Shown piece by piece: positions 8,302 to 20,950 of a DNA stretch of 64,000 nt. Where the stretch lies: contig JAGXFR010000049.1 of assembly GCA_024637155.1 (NCBI GenBank), positions 1 to 64,000 of the forward strand, given 5' to 3'. The stretch is from Burkholderiaceae bacterium. GTDB taxonomy: Bacteria > Pseudomonadota > Gammaproteobacteria > Burkholderiales > Burkholderiaceae_E. The first letter of the stretch is position 1; each line of letters opens with the position of its first letter. Made by a program: the position numbers and the translations under genes. The notes under the pieces are model-generated. The model was not told where the DNA came from, did not search any database, and worked only from the letters and a program-made list of their open reading frames with translations.

Positions 8302-9282
8302 TCACGGCTTTGCGACGGGGGCGTGTTCGCGCAGGAACGCGCGCACCCGCGACTGGATCTCGGCCCGGTATCCGAGCAGCAGATGCCCGCCGCTCGCGAG
8401 CGGCATGAACTCGGCTCCGGGGATGCCCTGCGCGGTGTGCTCGCCGAAAGCGAAGGGGTTGATCCCGTCATCCCGGGCGTGAACGACGAGCGTAGGTGAG
8501 CGGATCTCGACGAGCGGATAGCGGGCCCGTGGATCGATTGCCGCCCCCTCGTTGGCCAGTCCGCCAGTTCGCCGGGTGACCGGCGCAAACGCATCGACCA
8601 GGCCCGCGACGAAAGCCTGCTCCTCGGGCGTCATCACCGCGCGCAGCTCCGGCCTGACGTCGAAGATCGTCTCCAGGGCGGGCCGCGCCAGATTCTGGAG
8701 CACCCAGTATGGGAAATCCGAACCGAACAGTGCCTGATAGAGCCAGATCGGCACCGGCAGTTCCTGCTGCGCGGCAGTGAACGGCGTGTAGGGGGCCGAC
8801 GACAGGAGTACGAGCGCCGAGGTCCGTTCCGGGTGGCGCAGCGCAAACTGCAGCGCCGGCGGGACGCCGCCGGACATGGCCAGAATGGCGACCCGGTCGA
8901 TGCCGAGCCGATCCAGCAGCCCGGCGAAGGCGTCGGCCTGGGCGGCGGTGGAGGCCTCGGCCGGCAAGGCCGAACGCAGGTAGCCGAACCGGGATGGGGA
9001 AACCCAACGGAAACCGTCTCCGCCGAAGGCTTCGGCGAGCAACCGGCCCTGGTCGTACCCGCCCCCGGCGCCGTGCAGCGCCAGGACGGCCGGCCCGCTG
9101 CCCCAGGCGGCGAATTCGACGGGCCCGTGCCGGGTCTGCATCAGCTGACTTCCGGTGGACAGGCGTTCGCCGATGGACTGCATGTCGCGCGAATAGGCGA
9201 AGTAAACCGCACCCACGGCGAACATCGAAACGCCGATGAGCACGATGCCAAAACGTCGCCAGAAAACCGATCGACTGCGCAT
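8302..9282 (-). CDS. Alpha/beta hydrolase with N-terminal membrane anchor
   Basis: A 326-residue alpha/beta-hydrolase. One hydrophobic segment at about residues 11-30 should anchor it or serve as an uncleaved signal, placing the enzyme outside the inner membrane. The oxyanion region is LALHGAGGG. The nucleophile elbow is AMSGG with Ser137, so the first glycine of the usual G-x-S-x-G is alanine. Asp271 or Asp272 (HARDDG) and His300 (SGGHLLLG) complete the triad. The ATG at 9282 is only four bases past the CCA end of the upstream tRNA-Leu, so any Shine-Dalgarno would lie inside the tRNA. A GTG at codon 14 or ATG at codon 20 are alternative starts. The substrate is unknown. Confidence 0.8.
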   Translation of the reverse strand: MRSRSVFWRRFGIVLIGVSMFAVGAVYFAYSRDMQSIGERLSTGSQLMQTRHGPVEFAAWGSGPAVLALHGAGGGYDQGRLLAEAFGGDGFRWVSPSRFGYLRSALPAEASTAAQADAFAGLLDRLGIDRVAILAMSGGVPPALQFALRHPERTSALVLLSSAPYTPFTAAQQELPVPIWLYQALFGSDFPYWVLQNLARPALETIFDVRPELRAVMTPEEQAFVAGLVDAFAPVTRRTGGLANEGAAIDPRARYPLVEIRSPTLVVHARDDGINPFAFGEHTAQGIPGAEFMPLASGGHLLLGYRAEIQSRVRAFLREHAPVAKP

Positions 9283-9286
9283 TTCT

Positions 9287-9373
9287 TGGTGCCGGAGGCG
9301 GGAATCGAACCCGCACATCCTTTCGGATACTGGATTTTGAGTCCAGCGCGTCTACCAGTTCCACCACTCCGGC
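9287..9373 (-). tRNA. tRNA-Leu, anticodon CAA
   Basis: On the minus strand the 87-nt gene folds as a class II tRNA. The acceptor stem is GCCGGAG with CTCCGGC, followed by A and an encoded CCA. The anticodon stem CTGGA/TCCAG encloses the loop CTCAAAA, giving anticodon CAA, which reads UUG. The variable arm TATCCGAAAGGATG is long, as in tRNA-Leu. The T-arm contains GGTTCGATTCC. A good promoter lies upstream at 9395-9423. The hydrolase start codon follows four bases after the CCA. Confidence 0.97.
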
Positions 9374-9394
9374 CGGTGCGGGGATCAGCCCCGG

Positions 9395-9423
9395 ATTATC
9401 GGCAAACGCGCGGACCCCGGCAA
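9395..9423 (-). promoter_or_regulatory. Promoter of tRNA-Leu(CAA)
   Basis: On the minus strand, TTGCCG (9418-9423) is followed after exactly 17 bp by GATAAT (9395-9400), matching sigma70 consensus at four and five of six positions. Transcription should start about 7 bases further, some 15 bases ahead of the mature tRNA 5' end. This is the only clear promoter seen for the tRNA and the hydrolase behind it. Confidence 0.65.
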
Positions 9424-9463
9424 ATCGACCCGTATCGACGCGGGTGCCCCGGTCGGCGGCGGC

Positions 9464-9469
9464 TACAAT
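9464..9469 (+). promoter_or_regulatory. queA: -10 element TACAAT for queA-tgt
   Basis: TACAAT in the context GGCTACAATTCC is a good -10, but the hexamer 17 bp upstream (CGGGTG) is a poor -35. Transcription would start near 9476, giving about 60 nt of leader if translation starts at the TTG at 9539. Confidence 0.45.
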
Positions 9470-9538
9470 TCCGCACCGGCCCCGCCGAGCAGGATGCACG
9501 TTTTCGCCACCCCGGGACCCCTTTTCGCGGAGATTCGA

Positions 9539-11712
<2,174 letters not shown>

Positions 11713-11743
11713 AGCGCTCCCCCCGCCCGGGGCACGTCGTTGC

Positions 11744-11749
11744 TATAAT
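11744..11749 (+). promoter_or_regulatory. yajC: Extended -10 promoter for yajC-secD-secF
   Basis: TATAAT preceded by TGC (TGCTATAAT) is an extended -10 element. No recognisable -35 lies 17 bp upstream, which such promoters tolerate. It sits 26 bp before the yajC start codon, so the Sec genes need not depend on queA-tgt transcription. Confidence 0.6.
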
Positions 11750-11775
11750 CGCGCCCTTCTACGAGGAGAAAATCC

Positions 11776-12126
11776 GTGCTGATTTCAACGGCTTACGCCC
11801 AGGCTGCGGGCGGTGGTACCACCGAGCAGCTCTTCGGCTTCCTGCCGATCATCCTGATGTTCGTCGTGCTCTGGTTCCTGATGATCCGGCCCCAGATGAA
11901 GCGCGCCAAGGAACACAAGACCATGCTCGGCTCCCTGAAGAAGGGCGACGAGGTGATCACCAACGGCGGGGTGATCGGCAAGGTCACCAAGGTGGGCGAG
12001 CACTATGTGACGATCGACGTCGGCCGCGTCGCGGACGCGAAGAGCGGCGAAGGTACGATCGAGATGCAGTTCCAGAAGGCCTCGGTGTCGACGCTGCTGC
12101 CCAACGGCACGATCAAGGCAATCTGA
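11776..12126 (+). CDS. yajC: Preprotein translocase subunit YajC
   Basis: Small single-span inner-membrane partner of SecDF that associates with the SecYEG translocon. The 116 residues show one transmembrane helix at about residues 17-37 (FLPIILMFVVLWFLMIRPQ). The conserved basic cytoplasmic segment KRAKEHKTMLGSLKKGDEVITNGG follows in pieces typical of the family. The start is a GTG with GAGGAG seven bases upstream. It has its own extended -10 promoter and is followed by secD after 108 bp. Confidence 0.95.
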   Translation: MLISTAYAQAAGGGTTEQLFGFLPIILMFVVLWFLMIRPQMKRAKEHKTMLGSLKKGDEVITNGGVIGKVTKVGEHYVTIDVGRVADAKSGEGTIEMQFQKASVSTLLPNGTIKAI

Positions 12127-12234
12127 ACCCGACGCGCGGGACGCGCGCCTCGCGGGGCGCTCCCGCCGGCGCTCCGGAGCCCGCCCGAGGCCGCTCCCCG
12201 CGCGTACCCCCTGTCTCTCCCGGCGACCCCAAGC

Positions 12235-14091
12235 ATGAACCGCTACCCGATCTGGAAGTACGTGACCATCGTGGTCGCGCTGGTGCTCAGCCTGTTCTAC
12301 ACGCTGCCGAACTTCTTCGGCGAGGCGCCTGCGGTCCAGGTCTCGAGCGGCAAGGCGACGGTCAAGCTGGAACCCGCAATGATGGGGCGAATCGAAGACG
12401 CCCTCAAGGCGGGCGGGATCGCCTGGACGGGGATGTACTTCGACGCGAACTCGGTCAAGGCCCGTTTTGCCGACACCGACACGCAACTCCATGCGAAGGA
12501 CGTCATCGCGCGCGCGCTGAATCCGGACGCGACCGATCCCACCTGGATCGTCGCGCTGAACCTGCTGTCGAACTCGCCGCAGTGGCTCACCCGGCTCGGT
12601 GCGCTGCCGATGTACCTGGGGCTGGACCTGCGCGGCGGGGTGCACTTCCTGCTGCAGGTCGACATGAAGACGGCGGTGAGCAAGCGGCTGGATTCGATGG
12701 CCGGCGACGTCCGCACCTTGCTGCGCGACAAGAACGTGCGCCACAGCGGCATCCAGCGCGTCGGCGCCACGCTGGAGGTCGCGTTCCGCGACGCGGAGGC
12801 GCGCGCCAGCGCACATCAGTTCATCACGGCGAGCCTGCCGGACCTGGCGCTGACCGACTCGCCGGAGGGCAGCGAACCGAAGATCACCGCGGCGTTCCGC
12901 CCGGCCGCCGAGAAGCAGTTCATGGAGAACGCGCTGCGCCAGAACATCAGCACGCTCAACAACCGGATCAACGAGCTCGGCGTTGCCGAGCCGGTGATCC
13001 AGCAGCAGGGCATTGACCGCGTCGTCGTCCAGCTGCCCGGCGTGCAGGACACCGCCAAGGCGAAGGACATCCTGGGGCGCACCGCCACGCTGGAAGTCCG
13101 GATGGTCTGCGAAGCTCCCGACGAGCAGGCGGCGATCACGGCGGGGACGGTCCCCTTTGGCTGCGAGCGCTACTCCGAGCGCGGCGGCGGGCCGCTCTAC
13201 GTGCGCAAGCAGGTGATCCTCACCGGCGAGAACCTCAACGACGCACAGGCCGGCTTCGACAGCCAGACCCAGGAACCGTCGGTGAACCTGTCGCTCGACG
13301 CCCGGGGCGCACGCGTCTTTCGGGACGTCACCCGCGAGAACGTGGGCAAGCGCATGGCGATCCTGCTCATTGAGAAGGGCAAGGGTGAGGTGGTGACCGC
13401 ACCGGTGATCCGCAGCGAAATCGGCGGCGGCCGGGTGCAGATCTCGGGCCGGATGACCACAATGGAAGCGACCGACACCGCGCTGCTGCTGCGCGCGGGC
13501 TCGCTCGCCGCACCGATGGAGATCATCGAGGAGCGCACGATCGGCCCGAGCCTCGGGGCCGAGAACATCCAGAAGGGCTTTCGCAGCACCATCTGGGGTT
13601 TCCTGACGATCGCTGCGTTCATGTCGCTCTACTACATGCTCTTCGGCGTGTTCTCGACGCTGGCGCTGTCCTTCAACGTGCTGCTGCTCTTCGGATTGCT
13701 CTCGATGCTGCAGGCCACGCTCACCCTGCCCGGCATCGCCGCGATCGCGCTGACGCTCGGCATGGCCATCGACTCGAACGTGCTGATCAACGAGCGCATC
13801 CGCGAGGAATTGCGCGGCGGCGCCACCCCGCAGCTGGCAATCGAAACCGGCTACGAGCGCGCCTGGGGAACGATTCTGGACTCCAACGTCACCACGCTGA
13901 TCGCCGGCGTCGCGCTGCTCGCCTTCGGCTCGGGGCCGGTGCGCGGTTTCGCGGTGGTCCATGTGCTGGGCATCCTGACCTCGATGTTCTCGGCGGTGTT
14001 CTTCTCGCGCGGCCTGGTCAACCTCTGGTACGGCGGGCGCAAGAAACTCGCATCACTGGCGATCGGCCAGATCTGGAAACCGCAGGCCTGA
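12235..14091 (+). CDS. secD: Protein translocase subunit SecD
   Basis: Inner-membrane RND-type protein that uses the proton gradient to pull secreted proteins through SecYEG. It has 618 residues. An N-terminal helix (YVTIVVALVLSLFYTLP) is followed by the family segment GLDLRGGVHFLLQVDM and a large periplasmic region. That region includes the P1 head and the family segment NLSLDARGARVF. C-terminal transmembrane helices carry GMAIDSNVLINERIREEL. The length matches long proteobacterial SecD forms. It is followed 29 bp later by secF, its obligate partner. Confidence 0.97.
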   Translation: MNRYPIWKYVTIVVALVLSLFYTLPNFFGEAPAVQVSSGKATVKLEPAMMGRIEDALKAGGIAWTGMYFDANSVKARFADTDTQLHAKDVIARALNPDATDPTWIVALNLLSNSPQWLTRLGALPMYLGLDLRGGVHFLLQVDMKTAVSKRLDSMAGDVRTLLRDKNVRHSGIQRVGATLEVAFRDAEARASAHQFITASLPDLALTDSPEGSEPKITAAFRPAAEKQFMENALRQNISTLNNRINELGVAEPVIQQQGIDRVVVQLPGVQDTAKAKDILGRTATLEVRMVCEAPDEQAAITAGTVPFGCERYSERGGGPLYVRKQVILTGENLNDAQAGFDSQTQEPSVNLSLDARGARVFRDVTRENVGKRMAILLIEKGKGEVVTAPVIRSEIGGGRVQISGRMTTMEATDTALLLRAGSLAAPMEIIEERTIGPSLGAENIQKGFRSTIWGFLTIAAFMSLYYMLFGVFSTLALSFNVLLLFGLLSMLQATLTLPGIAAIALTLGMAIDSNVLINERIREELRGGATPQLAIETGYERAWGTILDSNVTTLIAGVALLAFGSGPVRGFAVVHVLGILTSMFSAVFFSRGLVNLWYGGRKKLASLAIGQIWKPQA

Positions 14092-14120
14092 TCGGCCCGG
14101 AACCCTGACAAGGAAAAGAC

Positions 14121-15059
14121 ATGGAATTCTTCAGGATCCGGCGTGTCATCCCGTTCATGCGCAATGCGACGGCCTTCAACGTCATCTCAATTCTCTCGTT
14201 CGTCGCCGCGGTGGCCTTCCTCGCCCTGCGCGGCCTGCATCTTTCGGTCGAGTTCACCGGTGGCACGGTCATCGAGGTCGCCTACCCGCAGGCCGCGGAA
14301 GTCGCGCAGGTGCGCAAGGCGGTCGAGGGCCTCGGGTACGGCGACGTGCAGGTGCAGGCCTTCGGAACCTCGCGCGACGTACTCATCCGCATTCCGCTGC
14401 GCGGCGCCGAGACCTCGGCGCAGCAAAGCGAACGGGTGATGGACGCGCTGCGCGTGCAGGACTCCAAGGTCGAGATGAGGCGCGTCGAGTTCGTCGGCCC
14501 GCAGATCGGGCGCGAGCTCGCGGAGAACGGCGCCATGGCGCTGCTCTTCGTGGTCGTCGGCATCATGCTGTATCTGGCGATGCGCTTCGAGTGGAAGTTC
14601 GCCGTCGCCGCGATTGTCGCCAACCTGCACGACGTGGTGATCATCCTGGGTTTCTTCGCGGCATTCCAGTGGGAATTCTCGCTGTCGGTGCTCGCCGCGG
14701 TGCTCGCGGTGCTCGGCTACTCGGTCAACGAGTCGGTGGTCGTCTTCGACCGAATCCGCGAGAACTTCCGCAAGATGCGCAAGGCATCGACCGTGGACGT
14801 CATCGACAGCGCGATCACGGCAACCATCTCGCGCACGATCATCACCCACGGGTCGACGCAGATCATGGTGCTCTCGATGCTGCTCTTCGGGGGGCCGACG
14901 CTCTACTACTTCGCGCTCGCGCTGACGATCGGGATCCTGTTCGGAATCTACTCGTCGGTGTTCGTCGCGGCCGCCGTGGCGATGCGCCTCGGAGTGACCC
15001 GCGAGGACCTGGTCAAGCCGGTGAAAAAGCGCGACGACGGGGAACCGGAACTGCCCTGA
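14121..15059 (+). CDS. secF: Protein translocase subunit SecF
   Basis: Partner of SecD in the proton-driven late stage of protein export. It has 312 residues and six predicted membrane segments. The first helix lies after the N-terminal RVIPFMRN segment. The family motifs HLSVEFTGGTVIEV near residue 35 and LGYSVNESVVVFDRIRENFR near residue 200 are intact. An AAGGAAAAG ribosome site precedes the ATG. It is the last gene of the yajC-secD-secF set. A perfect 8-bp hairpin lies just past the stop. Confidence 0.97.
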   Translation: MEFFRIRRVIPFMRNATAFNVISILSFVAAVAFLALRGLHLSVEFTGGTVIEVAYPQAAEVAQVRKAVEGLGYGDVQVQAFGTSRDVLIRIPLRGAETSAQQSERVMDALRVQDSKVEMRRVEFVGPQIGRELAENGAMALLFVVVGIMLYLAMRFEWKFAVAAIVANLHDVVIILGFFAAFQWEFSLSVLAAVLAVLGYSVNESVVVFDRIRENFRKMRKASTVDVIDSAITATISRTIITHGSTQIMVLSMLLFGGPTLYYFALALTIGILFGIYSSVFVAAAVAMRLGVTREDLVKPVKKRDDGEPELP

Positions 15060-15081
15060 CGCCCGGGTCGATCGTCAGCGG

Positions 15082-15100
15082 GCCGGCACCTCGTGCCGGC
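15082..15100. terminator. Hairpin between convergent secF and marR-type gene
   Basis: GCCGGCAC and GTGCCGGC form a perfect 8-bp stem with a 3-base loop, lying between two convergent stop codons. Only a weak GCTCTTC tract follows and there is no long T-run. It may be a poor terminator serving both sides or an mRNA 3'-end stabiliser. Confidence 0.45.
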
Positions 15101-15105
15101 GCTCT

Positions 15106-15672
15106 TCAATCGGCCCCGAGGTTCCCCGGAGGCGCCGTTCCGGCGCGTTTCGACGCGAGCGGCTTGGCGCGCGAGCGCGGCCGCGCCCGGACGGGATTGT
15201 CATCGGTCGGCTTCGCCGAACGCCGCGCGCTCGCAGTGTGAAAGCGGTCGCGAATGCGCGACAACAGAGCCTGCGCCGCGTCGTAGTCCGGGTTGGAAAA
15301 GCCCTTGAACACGTCGTCGAGCATCGTGACGTGGGGCAGAAAGTACTTGTCGAAGATGGCTTCGCCTTCCTCGGTCAGGCTGACGATGGCGGTGCGCCGG
15401 TCGTGCTTGCCGGGCGTGCGCAGCACGAGCCCGCTGCGTTCCAGGCGGTCAACCACACCGGTCAGCGTGCCCTTCGTGATCAGGGTGTTCTCGCCCAGCT
15501 TGCGGAAGTTCATCCCGGGCGTGTTGCCCAGCGTTGCGATCACGTCAAACTGCGGCTGGGTAAGCCCCATTCGGCGGATATCGCGTCGCGAAACCGTCTC
15601 GAAAGCCTCGTAGCACTCCGCCAACAGGCGGATCATGCGCATGCTGCGCAGTTTGCCAAGGTAGGTGACCAT
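15106..15672 (-). CDS. MarR-family transcriptional regulator
   Basis: A 188-residue winged-helix regulator. The core covers about residues 10-145: helices with YEAFETVSRRDIRRMGL, a recognition region FRKLGENTLITKGTLTGVVDRLE, and the wing with GLVLRTPGKHDRRTAIVSLTEEG (shown here in pieces of the family pattern). The C-terminal 40 residues are basic and low-complexity (RRSAKPTDDNPVRARPRSR), longer than usual for MarR proteins. A TACAAT -10 lies only seven bases before the ATG, so the mRNA may be leaderless. It stands alone between convergent secF and the upstream purB gene. The target genes and ligand are not evident. Confidence 0.87.
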   Translation of the reverse strand: MVTYLGKLRSMRMIRLLAECYEAFETVSRRDIRRMGLTQPQFDVIATLGNTPGMNFRKLGENTLITKGTLTGVVDRLERSGLVLRTPGKHDRRTAIVSLTEEGEAIFDKYFLPHVTMLDDVFKGFSNPDYDAAQALLSRIRDRFHTASARRSAKPTDDNPVRARPRSRAKPLASKRAGTAPPGNLGAD

Positions 15673-15679
15673 GGCGCCG

Positions 15680-15685
15680 ATTGTA
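15680..15685 (-). promoter_or_regulatory. -10 element TACAAT just before the MarR-family gene
   Basis: Minus-strand TACAAT ends seven bases before the start codon at 15672, which is where transcription should begin. The hexamer 17 bp upstream is TAGCGC, a weak -35. The spacing implies a leaderless or nearly leaderless transcript. Confidence 0.45.
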
Positions 15686-15743
15686 CTTCGTTTGCTTAAC
15701 GGGCGCTAATTTTCGCTTGAGATTTTTCGCGAATCCGCAACAT

Positions 15744-17804
<2,061 letters not shown>

Positions 17805-17815
17805 GCGGCGCGGCG

Positions 17816-20800
17816 CTACACGCGCAGGCGCGCGCTGCGCCGCATCGACAGCGAGTAGAGCACCGGGATCACGAACAGCGTCAGCACGGTCGCGACCGCC
17901 AGCCCCCAGACGATCGACGAGGCGACCGGACCCCAGAGCAGGGACTTGCCGCCGAGTCCCATCGCCAATGACGAGAGGCCCGCGATGGTGGTCAGCGAGG
18001 TGATCAGCACCGGGACCACGCGCCGGCGCGCAGCCTGCACGACCGCGTGGTTGAGCGAGCGCCCCTCCTCGAGGCGTTCGTTGGTCGCCGAAATCAGCAC
18101 GATCGCCGAATTCACCGCGATGCCCGCGAGCGCGATCACGCCGTACATCGTGAAGAGCGAAAGTGGATTGCCGGTGATCAGCAGCCCGGCCGTCACGCCG
18201 GTAAACGCGAGCGGCACCGTCGAGAGGATCATCAGCGGCTGGAAGTAACTGCGGAACTGTGCGGCGAGAATCAGGTAGATCAAACCGACGCCGAAGGCGA
18301 AGAGCACACCCATCGCATCGAGCGATTCCTGGATGTCCTCCAGCTCCCCGGAGAAATCCAGTTCGACGTTCGGGAAGCGCGCGTGCACTTTCCCCCAGTT
18401 CTCCTGGATCATCTTGTTCGCCTGCAGCGTATCCATCCGTTCCTTGTCGAGGTCCGCCTCGACGGTGATGGCGCGCCGCAGGTTGTAGTGCTTGATGATG
18501 CCCGTGCTCTCGCGCGCTTCGGCGGACACGAGCGCGCCCAGCGTCGTGGTTCGACCCCCCGCGAGCGCCACCGGCGTCTGCAGCAGCGCCCCGACGTCGT
18601 CGCGAGGAACAACTGCCCCCTTGACGCGCACGTCGATCTTGTCGCCGCCCGCGCGCAGCACCGAAACCACCTCGCCGTCCACGCTCAGACGCAGCAGCCG
18701 CGCCACGGATCCGGCGTCGAGTCCGGCGCGCCCCAGCGCATCCCGATCGAGCCGCAGGTTGAACTCGCGCCGCCCCGGAACGTCGTCATCGACCACGTCA
18801 CGGGTGCCCGGTACCGCACGCACGATTCCGGCCATCGCATCGGCGGCCGCGCGCAGGTCCGGATAGGAGTCGGCACGCATCTTCACGCTCACCGGTTTGG
18901 TGAGCGGCGGGCCGCCGGAGATCTGCAGGAAGGAACGGCGCCCGGGCCCGGGCATCGCCTCGACGGCCGCGCGCATCGACGCGATGATCTCGGCCACGTC
19001 GCGGCCGTCCTCGCCGCGCGCGTTGAGCGAGACGATCACCTGACCGTAGGGATCGCCCCGCACCGGTTCGGTATCGGTGAACTTGAGGCCCGCCTGCGAG
19101 GTCAGGCTGCGTGCCTCCCCGTCGCGCAGGAATCGGCGCGCGACCGCCTCGGTCTTCTCGACCTCGGCCTGGGTGTCGTCGATCGATGCGCTGGGCGGCA
19201 TGTCGACATTCACGTAGAAGATGCGCAGCGGATCGAAGGCGAAGAACTGCACGCGCACGCGTTCGGTGAGGAAGGCAGCGCCGGCGCCACCGATGAGCGC
19301 CGCGACTACGATCAGCGACACGTAGGGGTGGCGCAGAGACCTCGCGAGCACCTTGCCATACCACAGCCGCAGCAGCCGGTTGAATTCGTTGCGCCGGCGC
19401 TGCATGCGCGACGGTGCATCGAGCCGAAGTCGCATGACGCCAACGTGGATCGGCAAGATCCAGAACGCCTCGATGAGCGAGATCGCGAGCGCGGTCGTCA
19501 CCACAAAGGGAATCACGAACATGAACTTGCCGATGATTCCCGGCATCAGCATGAGCGGCATGAACGCCGCCGCCGTGGTCGCCACCGAAGTGAGCACCGG
19601 CGCCCACACCTCCCGCACGCCTTCGACGGCCGCCGTCATGACTTCCTGGCCACGCTGCACCCGGTAATAGATCGCCTCGACAACGACGACGGCATCGTCG
19701 ACGAGCATCCCGAGCGCGATCACGCTGCCGAGCAGCACCGAAATATTGAGCGTGAAGCCGAAGGTCTGCAGGATTGCGAAGGTGCCCGCAAGGGAAAAAG
19801 GGATCCCCAGCCCAACCAGCAGCGCCACCTTGGGCCCGAGGAAGAGCCAGCACACCAGCATCACCAGCAGCCAGCCCTGCCACGCGTTGCGTTCCATCAC
19901 CGAGATCGCGTTGCGCGTTGGAATCGTCTGGTCGTCGGAGAGGATGAGCTCGACGCCGCTGGCGAGCAGCAACGGATTCTTGGCGCCGATGTACTCACCG
20001 AGGCGTCCGACCAGATCGAGCGTATTCGTCCCGCTCTTCTTGTTGACCGCGAAGGACACGGCAGGTTGCCCTTCGGAGGAAGCGAGCTGGCCGGGCCGCG
20101 CTCGGCCACGGGCGACCTCGGCCACGTCGTTGAGCAGCGCGCTCTGTCCCGTGCGTCCCAAAACCGGAATCCGCGCCATCGCTTCGGGGTCGGCAGTCTG
20201 GCCGACCAGCCGGATCAGCCACTCGCCGTCGGCAGCGCGCAGCACCCCGGCCGATGTGTCGCGGAACCATGCGCCCACCGAGTCCGCGACGTCGTTGGGC
20301 GTGAGGCCGCGCGCCGCCAGCCGGGTCGCGTCGAAACGCACCTGGATTTCCGGATCGCGCAGTCCGGTGGCGAACACCGTATCGACCCCGTCGAGCCGCT
20401 CGAGATCGGTCTTGATCTGGCGCGCATTGCGCCGCAGTTCCTCGTCATTCGCCTGCCCGCGCAACAGCAGGATGGCCGTGGGAAAACCGTTCGAGGTGGT
20501 GATCTCCAGCACCAGCGGGTCGCGCGCAGCCGCAGGCAGTTCGCTGTTCGCCTTGTTGACGATCTCGCGGCGCAGGTCGTTCACGCGCTTGTCGAAGACG
20601 CGCTCGGAAATCTCCCGGAAGCGCACCAGGATGCTCGAGGTGTTCTCCCGCGAGCTCGACGACACGAATCGCACGTCGGCGACCCCCTTGATCGCATCTT
20701 CCAGGGGGTTGGTGACCAGCCGTTCGACGTCCTCCGCCGACGCCCCCGGCAGTGCCGTCACGATCATCACCCAGTTGAAGTTGATCTCGGGATCCTGCTC

Positions 20801-20902
20801 ACGCGGCAGCACGATGTAGCTTGCGATGCCGAAAACCAGCACCAGCGCGAAGCAGATGTTCGCGAGCGGGTGGTTGCGGATCAGCGCGCGATACCCTTTC
20901 AC
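17816..20902 (-). CDS. RND-family efflux transporter permease (AcrB/HAE1-like)
   Basis: Inner-membrane proton antiporter of a tripartite efflux pump. It has 1028 residues, the normal size, with an N-terminal membrane segment (IRNHPLANICFALVLVFG) and two periplasmic loops. Two six-helix bundles follow. The proton-relay acidic pair lies in ALGMLVDDAVVVVEAIYYRV. The first periplasmic segment PREQDPEINF and the region TALPGASAEDVERLVTNPLE are typical. The adaptor gene lies immediately upstream (48 bp), but no outer-membrane factor gene is here. The pump probably borrows a TolC/OprM-like channel encoded elsewhere. The drug or metabolite exported is unknown. The gene ends 11 bp from the convergent GST gene. 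Confidence 0.95.
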   Translation of the reverse strand: MKGYRALIRNHPLANICFALVLVFGIASYIVLPREQDPEINFNWVMIVTALPGASAEDVERLVTNPLEDAIKGVADVRFVSSSSRENTSSILVRFREISERVFDKRVNDLRREIVNKANSELPAAARDPLVLEITTSNGFPTAILLLRGQANDEELRRNARQIKTDLERLDGVDTVFATGLRDPEIQVRFDATRLAARGLTPNDVADSVGAWFRDTSAGVLRAADGEWLIRLVGQTADPEAMARIPVLGRTGQSALLNDVAEVARGRARPGQLASSEGQPAVSFAVNKKSGTNTLDLVGRLGEYIGAKNPLLLASGVELILSDDQTIPTRNAISVMERNAWQGWLLVMLVCWLFLGPKVALLVGLGIPFSLAGTFAILQTFGFTLNISVLLGSVIALGMLVDDAVVVVEAIYYRVQRGQEVMTAAVEGVREVWAPVLTSVATTAAAFMPLMLMPGIIGKFMFVIPFVVTTALAISLIEAFWILPIHVGVMRLRLDAPSRMQRRRNEFNRLLRLWYGKVLARSLRHPYVSLIVVAALIGGAGAAFLTERVRVQFFAFDPLRIFYVNVDMPPSASIDDTQAEVEKTEAVARRFLRDGEARSLTSQAGLKFTDTEPVRGDPYGQVIVSLNARGEDGRDVAEIIASMRAAVEAMPGPGRRSFLQISGGPPLTKPVSVKMRADSYPDLRAAADAMAGIVRAVPGTRDVVDDDVPGRREFNLRLDRDALGRAGLDAGSVARLLRLSVDGEVVSVLRAGGDKIDVRVKGAVVPRDDVGALLQTPVALAGGRTTTLGALVSAEARESTGIIKHYNLRRAITVEADLDKERMDTLQANKMIQENWGKVHARFPNVELDFSGELEDIQESLDAMGVLFAFGVGLIYLILAAQFRSYFQPLMILSTVPLAFTGVTAGLLITGNPLSLFTMYGVIALAGIAVNSAIVLISATNERLEEGRSLNHAVVQAARRRVVPVLITSLTTIAGLSSLAMGLGGKSLLWGPVASSIVWGLAVATVLTLFVIPVLYSLSMRRSARLRV

Positions 20903-20950
20903 CGCGCCTCCGTCGGTCCGCGGCCGACAGAAGACGCGCCGGCGTGCGCC

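Noticed and set aside
9494-9538. ATG at 9494 as queA start
   Set aside because: The added 15 residues lack family character and the ribosome site is too close. The TTG at 9539 has GGAG at six bases.
15673-15743. Imperfect palindrome TTAACGGGCGCTAA upstream of the MarR-type gene as its operator
   Set aside because: The symmetry is short and inexact, and could arise by chance.
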